NCBI GenBank assembly: GCA_900768725.1
Contig: CAAGDU010000023.1
Coordinates: 1 to 5,222, forward strand
DNA from: Bacteroidales bacterium
GTDB taxonomy: Bacteria > Bacteroidota > Bacteroidia > Bacteroidales > Paludibacteraceae
DNA length: 5,222 nt
Direction: 5' to 3'
Positions 1-5,222 of the stretch are shown piece after piece (the first letter of the stretch is position 1; each line of letters opens with the position of its first letter). A model generated the notes under the pieces. It did not search any database, had not been told where the DNA came from, and was given only the letters and a program-made list of their open reading frames with translations. The position numbers were made by a program, and so were the translations under genes.

Positions 1-1285
1 GCTGAACGACGGCTCTACCATCAAGAATATCCAGATTGTGGTTGACCTTGCAAACTTCTCGGAAGAGCAGTTGAAACCTGTAACTACAGGCTCGTGTATC
101 TCCGCTACGGGTACGCTGGTGGAGAGCCAAGGTGCCGGTCAGGCAGTGGAGATTCAACTGACCGAGTTGGAGGTGTATGGTACGGCAGACCCTGAGAAAT
201 ACCCCTTGCAGAAGAAAGGGTTGAGCATGGAGTACCTGCGCACTATTGCGCACCTGCGTCCGCGCACGAACACCTTTGGCGCTGTGTTCCGCATTCGCCA
301 CAACATGGCAATGGCTATCCACACCTATTTCCACGAGCACGGCTATTTCTATTTCCATACACCGCTCATCACGGCATCGGACTGCGAAGGCGCAGGGCAA
401 ATGTTCCAAGTTACGACCAAGAACTTGTACAACCTGAAATACGATGAAAATGGCAAGATAGACTACTCCGATGACTTCTTCGGCAAGCAGACTTCCCTGA
501 CCGTATCGGGTCAGTTGGAAGGCGAGTTGGCTGCTATGGCATTGGGCAAGATATACACCTTCGGTCCTACTTTCCGCGCCGAGAACTCCAACACACCGCG
601 CCACTTGGCAGAGTTCTGGATGATTGAGCCCGAGGTGGCATTCATCCAAAAAGACGAGTTGATGGACTTGGAGGAGGACTTTATCAAGTACTGCGTGCGC
701 TGGGCGTTGGCAAACTGCAAGGACGACTTGGAGTTCCTCAACCAGTTTGTGGATAAGGGGCTGATTGCCCGCTTGGAATCGGTAGTGAATACGGACTTTG
801 TCCGCCTAACCTATACGGAGGGCGTGAACATCCTGCAAGAGGCGGTGAAGAACGGCAAGAAGTTTGAATTCCCCTGCGAATGGGGCGACGACTTAGCTTC
901 GGAGCACGAGCGTTTCTTGGTGGAGGAGCACTTCGGCAAGCCTGTGATTATGACAGACTACCCGAAGGATATCAAGGCTTTCTATATGAAAATCAACGAA
1001 GACGACAAGACGGTGCAAGGCACGGACGTACTCTTCCCGCAGATAGGCGAGATTATCGGCGGGTCGGTGCGCGAAGAGTCGTTGGATAAGTTGAATGCGG
1101 AGATAGAGCGTCGCCAAATTCCGATGAAAGATATGTGGTGGTATTTGGATACACGCCGCTTTGGTGCCGCACCGCATGCCGGCTTCGGATTGGGCTTTGA
1201 GCGACTGATGCTCTTCGTAACGGGTATGCAGAACATCCGCGATGTGATACCCCGCCCGCGTTCCGCGAAACCGGCTGAATTTTAA
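1..1285 (+). CDS. asnS: Asparaginyl-tRNA synthetase (AsnRS), 5'-truncated by window edge
   Basis: A cytoplasmic class IIb aminoacyl-tRNA synthetase that charges tRNA-Asn with asparagine using ATP. The frame is open from base 2 and the visible 427 residues begin inside the N-terminal OB-fold anticodon-binding domain (LNDGSTIKNIQIV). Against a usual length of about 465 residues, roughly 40 are missing upstream. All three class II motifs are present: motif 1 at 275-370 (FGAVFRIRHN ... TPLI), motif 2 with the FRAEN...HLAEFWMIEPE signature at 572 onward, and motif 3 GFGLGFER at 1181-1204, whose Arg contacts ATP. FFGKQTSLTVSGQLEGE before motif 2 and the C-terminus NIRDVIPRPRSAKPAEF match AsnRS rather than AspRS or LysRS. 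The GTG at 38 encodes an internal Val in a conserved strand and is not the start. No frameshift or missing catalytic motif was seen. Its presence implies direct asparagine charging. Confidence 0.97.
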   Translation, partial: LNDGSTIKNIQIVVDLANFSEEQLKPVTTGSCISATGTLVESQGAGQAVEIQLTELEVYGTADPEKYPLQKKGLSMEYLRTIAHLRPRTNTFGAVFRIRHNMAMAIHTYFHEHGYFYFHTPLITASDCEGAGQMFQVTTKNLYNLKYDENGKIDYSDDFFGKQTSLTVSGQLEGELAAMALGKIYTFGPTFRAENSNTPRHLAEFWMIEPEVAFIQKDELMDLEEDFIKYCVRWALANCKDDLEFLNQFVDKGLIARLESVVNTDFVRLTYTEGVNILQEAVKNGKKFEFPCEWGDDLASEHERFLVEEHFGKPVIMTDYPKDIKAFYMKINEDDKTVQGTDVLFPQIGEIIGGSVREESLDKLNAEIERRQIPMKDMWWYLDTRRFGAAPHAGFGLGFERLMLFVTGMQNIRDVIPRPRSAKPAEF

Positions 1286-1308
1286 CCATTGAAAGACACT
1301 TAATAATT
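1286..1308 (+). other. Short intergenic spacer and SD-less translation start of the receptor gene
   Basis: These 23 bases separate the asnS stop from the receptor ATG. I see no inverted repeat with a T-run that could be an intrinsic terminator. I also see no Bacteroidota-type promoter (TTTG followed about 20 bases later by TAnnTTTG) here or in the last 150 bases of asnS. The bases before the ATG are A/T-rich (cttaataatt) with no purine-rich Shine-Dalgarno at a useful distance; a GAAAG lies about 15 bases upstream, too far to serve. An AT-rich, SD-less leader is normal for Bacteroidota. Read-through from asnS, or a degenerate promoter inside asnS, are the two possibilities. Confidence 0.5.
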
Positions 1309-4300
1309 ATGAAAAAGCAACTATTACTATTGGTATTCTCTTGCTTGGTGCTATGCGGGTTGTCTGCTCAAAATGCAGATACCATGCAAGTAGTTACTTT
1401 CCAAAAAGGAGATACCGTTATGGTTAACCGAGAGACGACCCACTATATGACAGGCGAAAAAATATCGCGGTGGGTATATGACGTTAAACATACCATCCGT
1501 CAAGTAGGCTCCATATTTCATAAAGACGGAATCTTGCTCAAAGGCATCAAATCATGGGTACATAAAGATGGGATTACACTCGTAAATGCAAAGGAAGAAA
1601 CATTGGTGCAACATGAGGCAGGAGAAGCCATTGAGCCAAAGAAGGTAAGGGAGGAAACTAAGAATACAGAGGATGGAGAAATAATAACAGTTGACCAAAC
1701 AGAAAATGAGTTTCAGGAATCTTCATTGACCATAACCCCTCCTACACAGGAGTCACAAAAAGAGGTAAGCCAAGACCAACAATCCCCTTCTATAGCTAAG
1801 TCTGCCCCCACGCGTCTTATTGGTCGTCTGCAATCGCAAGACGGTGCTTTCCCCATTGCCGGGGCATTAATTACACTTGCTAATCAAGAAATATCCACCA
1901 CAACCAACAATAATGGTGAGTTCTCCTTTTTATATTTGGAGCCGCAGGATGAGGAAGTGATTATCGAAGCAGACGGGTATATTGCAACCATTGAGTTGGT
2001 GCAACTACATACCAACCAGACCAATGACATGGGTGAAGTGGTGCTTCAGAAAGATATTGCCCGCGAGGCACAAGAGGAAATCCTTCTCAACTTGTCGGAG
2101 GAAGACTTGAACGATGACGAAGGACGGTCGCAGGCGCAAGCGAGTGCTTCTTCGGCAAGTCAGGATGTGTTCAACTCGCTTACCTCATTTGCTTGGTCCA
2201 CAGCACGTTACCGCAACCGCGGCTACGAGCAGACCGCAGAGCAGAACTACATCAACGGTATTAACTTCAACGGTGCTGAGCGCGGACAGTTCAACTTCTC
2301 TTCGATGGGTGGTCTGAACGATGCAAGCCGCAACAAAGAGGTGGTCAATCCGTTGGAATCGACCAACTTCGGCTTTGGCGGATTGGGCACTTCGACCAAC
2401 TACCTGATGGAGGCATCGCGCTTTGCACAAGGATGGAAAGTGGGCGTTGCGGGCACCAACCGCAACTACAAAGCCCGCGTGAATGCCACTTACGCATCGG
2501 GCGTATTGGCTAACGGATGGGCGTTTGTAGGACAAGTTGCATTCCGTTTCTCGCCATATATCGACCAAAAGAACATCATCGGTGAGGGTATTCAGTACTA
2601 CTCCGGGGGCTATTTCTTCGCTGCCGAGAAGAAATGGAACAGCGGCAATCGCCTCTCCATCGTAACCTTCGGTTCGCCCACCGAGCGCGGGCAGTCGGCT
2701 GCCGTAACGCAAGAAGTGTACGACCTGACGGGTTCAATATACTACAATCCCTATTGGGGCTATCAAAACGGCAAGGTGCGCAACTCGCGCGTGGTGAAAT
2801 CGTATGACCCCACAGCGATTGTCAACTACGATTGGAAGATAGACGACCATAACCTGCTGAAGTTCGCTGCGGGTTACCACTATGGCATGTACAGCAACTC
2901 GGCGCTCAACTTTTACAACGCGCCCGACCCGCGTCCGGATTACTACCGCAACCTGCCTTCGTTCCTTTGGGACGGACAGATTGCAAACAGCAACTCGGCG
3001 CAACTCTTTGACCCCAACGGCAACCACTACAACTACGGTAACTTCATCGGTGCAGACCTGAATGGCATAGGGCTGGGCATGGGTAGCATTGGACACGACG
3101 GGCAATGGATTGGTCCGTCGGTGAATGCAGACCAATACAACAAGTTGGTGGACCTGTGGCAGAGCCGCGATGACGCAACCACGCAAATCAATTGGAACGA
3201 CATCTATGCTGCCAACATTGCCAACAACTACAACAACCCCAACGGATCTGCACGCTACGTCTTGGAGCGTCGGCACAACGATATCCAAGAGGCGATGGTG
3301 AATATCCACTACACCAATACCAAAGCTGACCACCTGAAAGTAACGGCAGGCTTTGAAGGCAAATTTTCGCAGGGTATTCACTATAAGTCGGTGGACGACC
3401 TGCTGGGTGCCAACCAGTGGATAGACGTTGACCCCTTTGCTGACCGCGACATCAAGGAGTTGGCAACCAACGCGGGACTGTCGCAGGAGGATATTGAGAA
3501 CGTAAAGAAGAACGATATCGCCTCCGATTACAACGATGTGAAGCACGATGGCGACCGTTTTGGCTACGACTATCGTATCAACATGGGAACAGTCAAAGTG
3601 TGGGCACAGAACGAGTGGAGTTTCAACGATGTAGACTTCTACTATGCGCTCCAACTCACCTACTCGTCTATGCAGCGCACCACCAACATGATTAACGGTC
3701 GCGCATGGTATCTCGCGCAACTCAATCCCGAGCAAGCAAATCTTTACCTCGGCAAGCAAGCCACCGAGATTATAGCGCAGGCACAGGAGGGTACACTCCA
3801 AACGGGTGCTACCTATTTAGGTGCTTCGCACCACTTTGTGGACCCCTCCTTCAAACTGGGTGCTACCTACAAAATCAACGGTCGTAACCGCCTCAAAGTC
3901 AATGCGCTTGCGCAGACTACGGCACCTTTGGCACGCGATGCGTATCTCTCGCCGCGTGTACACGATCGTGCTCTCTACAATATATACCAGCACGATAATG
4001 CCATCTCGCTGGCAGAGTACTATGCCGCCAGCGAGAAGGTAGTAGGTGCAGACCTGACCTACGAATTCAATTATCCTATCGTGCGCGGTCGTTTGACAGG
4101 GTTCTACACCCAGTTCTGGGACGGCTCCGAGTTGAACGGTTACTACGACGATGAGGCACGTACCTTTGTCAATCAAGCATTAAGCGGCATCGACCGCCGC
4201 CACATGGGTATCGAGGCGGCTATCGCCGTGAAACTCGGCACGTATTTCACCCTGACCGGTGCCACCAGCGTGGGCGACTATCGCTATACAAGCAACGCAA

Positions 4301-5028
4301 TGGCGGTAACCTCCGCAGAGAACGGTATGGCACTTTCACAGGACAATAACAAGAAACCCGTCTTTGAGTTACGCGATGAGGTATTGCTAAAAGGGCTGAA
4401 AGTAGCCACCGGACCTCAGTTGAATGCCAGCCTCAAACTCTCGTTCTTCCACCCGAAGATGTGGTTTGCCGATGTAACGGTTAGTTACTACGATTGGAAT
4501 TACCTTTCCGTGGCTCCCTCACGCCGTATGAAGGGGCTCTTCACCGGCACACGTGCTGACGGGACACCCGTTAACGGATGGTATGGCGATTATTATGCTA
4601 ATGCCATTGAGACAACGAATGGCGGAAACTGCTCGCGCACAACCGATGCCAACGGATTCCCTGAAAATGCCGTGCTGGATGCTAACGGAGTGCCTGTGCT
4701 GAAATATCCGTACAACCTCCTTTCCATGCAAGAGTCACTCGCCGCCACCAACCCGCTCAACCGCTTTATCATTGATGCCAGCGTGGGTAAGTTGATTTAC
4801 TTGAAGAACCGTCAGTCGCTGTCCATCAACTTGTCGGTTACCAACCTAACCAACAATACGCATTTCAAGACCGGCGGCTACCAGCAGGCACGTCTGCCTC
4901 GCGTAACACGACAAGGCGTGGATGATAGTCAGAACTCCGTCATCTCGCCCAACGCATGGAAATTCCCCTCTAAGTACTACTACGCATGGGGTGCAAACTT
5001 CTTCCTCAGTCTCACCTATAAATTCTAA
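1309..5028 (+). CDS. TonB-dependent outer-membrane receptor with carboxypeptidase-regulatory-like domain and unusual N-terminal extension
   Basis: A 1239-residue outer-membrane beta-barrel transporter, expected to be energised by TonB-ExbBD; its substrate is unknown. The ATG is followed at once by a type I signal peptide (residues 1-20, MKK, hydrophobic LLLLVFSCLVLC, cleavage after LSA). Next come an SH3-like module (about 27-94), an acidic linker (95-168), a carboxypeptidase-regulatory-like beta-sandwich (about 169-250, with GALITL...GEFSF...ADGY), a divergent plug (about 251-375, with RYRNRGY at 300-306, YINGINFNGAERG at 314-326 and MGGLNDASRNK at 333-343) and a long barrel rich in alternating aromatic strands. 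It ends in LSLTYKF, a terminal Phe fitting a BAM insertion signal. The plug signatures match a Bacteroidales receptor family I recognise, but not classical SusC. EEILLNLS (256-263) is only a weak TonB-box candidate. The length is above usual, mainly because of the N-terminal extension. The mature protein has a single Cys (1108). The gene probably shares an operon with the lipoprotein 9 bp downstream. Confidence 0.93.
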   Translation: MKKQLLLLVFSCLVLCGLSAQNADTMQVVTFQKGDTVMVNRETTHYMTGEKISRWVYDVKHTIRQVGSIFHKDGILLKGIKSWVHKDGITLVNAKEETLVQHEAGEAIEPKKVREETKNTEDGEIITVDQTENEFQESSLTITPPTQESQKEVSQDQQSPSIAKSAPTRLIGRLQSQDGAFPIAGALITLANQEISTTTNNNGEFSFLYLEPQDEEVIIEADGYIATIELVQLHTNQTNDMGEVVLQKDIAREAQEEILLNLSEEDLNDDEGRSQAQASASSASQDVFNSLTSFAWSTARYRNRGYEQTAEQNYINGINFNGAERGQFNFSSMGGLNDASRNKEVVNPLESTNFGFGGLGTSTNYLMEASRFAQGWKVGVAGTNRNYKARVNATYASGVLANGWAFVGQVAFRFSPYIDQKNIIGEGIQYYSGGYFFAAEKKWNSGNRLSIVTFGSPTERGQSAAVTQEVYDLTGSIYYNPYWGYQNGKVRNSRVVKSYDPTAIVNYDWKIDDHNLLKFAAGYHYGMYSNSALNFYNAPDPRPDYYRNLPSFLWDGQIANSNSAQLFDPNGNHYNYGNFIGADLNGIGLGMGSIGHDGQWIGPSVNADQYNKLVDLWQSRDDATTQINWNDIYAANIANNYNNPNGSARYVLERRHNDIQEAMVNIHYTNTKADHLKVTAGFEGKFSQGIHYKSVDDLLGANQWIDVDPFADRDIKELATNAGLSQEDIENVKKNDIASDYNDVKHDGDRFGYDYRINMGTVKVWAQNEWSFNDVDFYYALQLTYSSMQRTTNMINGRAWYLAQLNPEQANLYLGKQATEIIAQAQEGTLQTGATYLGASHHFVDPSFKLGATYKINGRNRLKVNALAQTTAPLARDAYLSPRVHDRALYNIYQHDNAISLAEYYAASEKVVGADLTYEFNYPIVRGRLTGFYTQFWDGSELNGYYDDEARTFVNQALSGIDRRHMGIEAAIAVKLGTYFTLTGATSVGDYRYTSNAMAVTSAENGMALSQDNNKKPVFELRDEVLLKGLKVATGPQLNASLKLSFFHPKMWFADVTVSYYDWNYLSVAPSRRMKGLFTGTRADGTPVNGWYGDYYANAIETTNGGNCSRTTDANGFPENAVLDANGVPVLKYPYNLLSMQESLAATNPLNRFIIDASVGKLIYLKNRQSLSINLSVTNLTNNTHFKTGGYQQARLPRVTRQGVDDSQNSVISPNAWKFPSKYYYAWGANFFLSLTYKF
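1387..1590 (+). other. Protein domain: SH3-like 'TGEKIxxWV ... LLKGIKSWV' module at receptor N-terminus
   Basis: Residues about 27-94 of the receptor read as QVVTFQKGDTVMVN, then TTHYMTGEKISRWV, then HTIRQVG, then GILLKGIKSWVHKDGITLV. From memory this pattern fits a small beta-rich module common at the C-terminus of cell-wall amidases and phage endolysins, of the form GDxVxxxxxATxYxTGxxIPxWVKGxxYxVxxV...DRVLLxxIxSWVxxxDL. The key matches are the Thr-His-Tyr before TGEKI, the WV pair, LLKGI and SWV. The usual Pro after Ile is Ser here and the usual Lys-Gly after WV is Tyr-Asp. A cell-wall-binding role would be inference. The domain would lie in the periplasm, ahead of the regulatory-like domain. 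I know of no standard receptor annotation for it, and the assignment rests on motif recall alone. Confidence 0.5.
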
Positions 5029-5037
5029 CATACTACT

Positions 5038-5222
5038 ATGAAACGTTATCATTCTATCATATCGGCATTCGCTCTGTGCTCGCTTTTCGTAGCGATGGTT
5101 GGTTGCAATCCTGCCCCGCTGACGGAGGCTGATGTGTTCACTAATCCCGATGCCGTTGCCGACATCCTGCAACCCGGAGATTCCATATATCACCTCAATG
5201 ATTTTGTGGCTACATTTATGAC
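5038..5222 (+). CDS. Putative lipoprotein, receptor partner, possibly DUF5689 type (3'-truncated by window edge)
   Basis: The ATG lies 9 bp after the receptor stop, and the frame stays open for 61 codons to the window end. It encodes a lipoprotein signal peptide: basic start MKRYH, hydrophobic core IISAFALCSLFVAM and lipobox MVGC with the acylated Cys at residue 23. The mature part begins CNPAPLTEAD and continues to LNDFVATFM. The surface-export signal known in this phylum, a run of acidic residues just after the Cys, is not evident, since the first acidic residue is at +8. The side of the membrane it faces is therefore open. In Bacteroidales, receptors of this family are often followed by a DUF5689-type lipoprotein, and the visible LNDFVATFM fits my memory of how that domain begins, but too little is present to be sure. 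It does not look like a SusD start. There is no Shine-Dalgarno sequence. Tight spacing implies co-transcription and probably shared function with the receptor. Confidence 0.8.
   Translation, partial: MKRYHSIISAFALCSLFVAMVGCNPAPLTEADVFTNPDAVADILQPGDSIYHLNDFVATFM

Noticed and set aside
38..40. GTG as a possible start of asnS
   Set aside because: The frame is open to the window edge, and the preceding codons encode LNDGSTIKNIQI, a conserved part of the AsnRS anticodon-binding domain. The gene therefore begins upstream.
1286..1308. Intrinsic terminator or promoter in the asnS-receptor gap
   Set aside because: No inverted repeat with a T-tract and no TAnnTTTG element could be found in these bases.
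1309..1371. Lipoprotein signal at Cys16 of the receptor
   Set aside because: The residues before Cys16 are L-V-L, which lack the small residue expected at -1 of a lipobox, whereas LSA followed by Q fits ordinary signal peptidase I cleavage.
2185..2712. Minus-strand open frame (175 codons) within the receptor gene
   Set aside because: It is a shadow of the receptor frame with no family resemblance and no independent initiation signals.
2734..3801. Long open frame on the minus strand (355 codons) inside the receptor gene
   Set aside because: It lies wholly antisense to a convincing beta-barrel coding region. Its product is a Val/Ile-rich composition typical of reversed barrel codons, with no recognisable domain or signal.
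3804..3869. Twelve-base direct repeat (gggtgctaccta) at 3804-3815 and 3858-3869
   Set aside because: Both copies encode a Gly-Ala-Thr-Tyr segment in barrel sequence. Chance plus shared codon preference explains it, and there is no larger repeat unit or mobile-element structure.
4846..5193. Minus-strand open frame across the receptor end and lipoprotein start
   Set aside because: It overlaps two well-supported plus-strand genes, including a clear lipoprotein signal peptide, and its translation is unrecognisable.

Overview
The window looks like chromosomal DNA from a member of the Bacteroidota, most likely order Bacteroidales. The evidence is a very large TonB-dependent outer-membrane receptor with an N-terminal carboxypeptidase-regulatory-like domain and the 'RxRGY ... 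YxNGxNFN ... GGLNDAxRNK' signature that I know from Bacteroidales receptors. It is followed directly by a lipoprotein gene, and neither internal start codon has a Shine-Dalgarno sequence, which is typical of this phylum. I cannot assign a genus.

Layout: all three genes are on the + strand and tightly packed. (1) Positions 1-1285 hold the 3' nine-tenths or so of asnS (asparaginyl-tRNA synthetase), cut at its 5' end by the window edge. (2) After a 23-bp gap, positions 1309-5028 hold a complete 1239-residue TonB-dependent receptor. (3) After a 9-bp gap, a lipoprotein gene starts at 5038 and runs off the window end. Only its signal peptide and about 39 further residues are visible. No RNA gene, mobile element, CRISPR array or obvious terminator was seen, and no stretch longer than 23 bp lacks a gene.

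How the genes relate: asnS is a housekeeping translation gene with no evident functional link to the rest, although the short gap without a terminator leaves read-through possible. The receptor and lipoprotein are very probably one operon encoding a surface uptake or export module of unknown substrate. The partner is not recognisably SusD, so this is not a textbook Sus-type glycan system.

The most unusual feature is the N-terminus of the receptor. Between the signal peptide and the carboxypeptidase-regulatory-like domain lies an extension of about 150 residues. Its first half resembles the small SH3-like 'TGxxIPxWVxG ... VLLxxIxSWVxxxDL' module that I associate with the tails of cell-wall amidases and phage endolysins. 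Its second half is an acidic, probably disordered linker. The DNA for this extension is visibly more AT-rich than the rest of the gene (about 41% G+C in six hand-counted lines, against 52-58% in two later lines), which suggests a different origin or different constraints.
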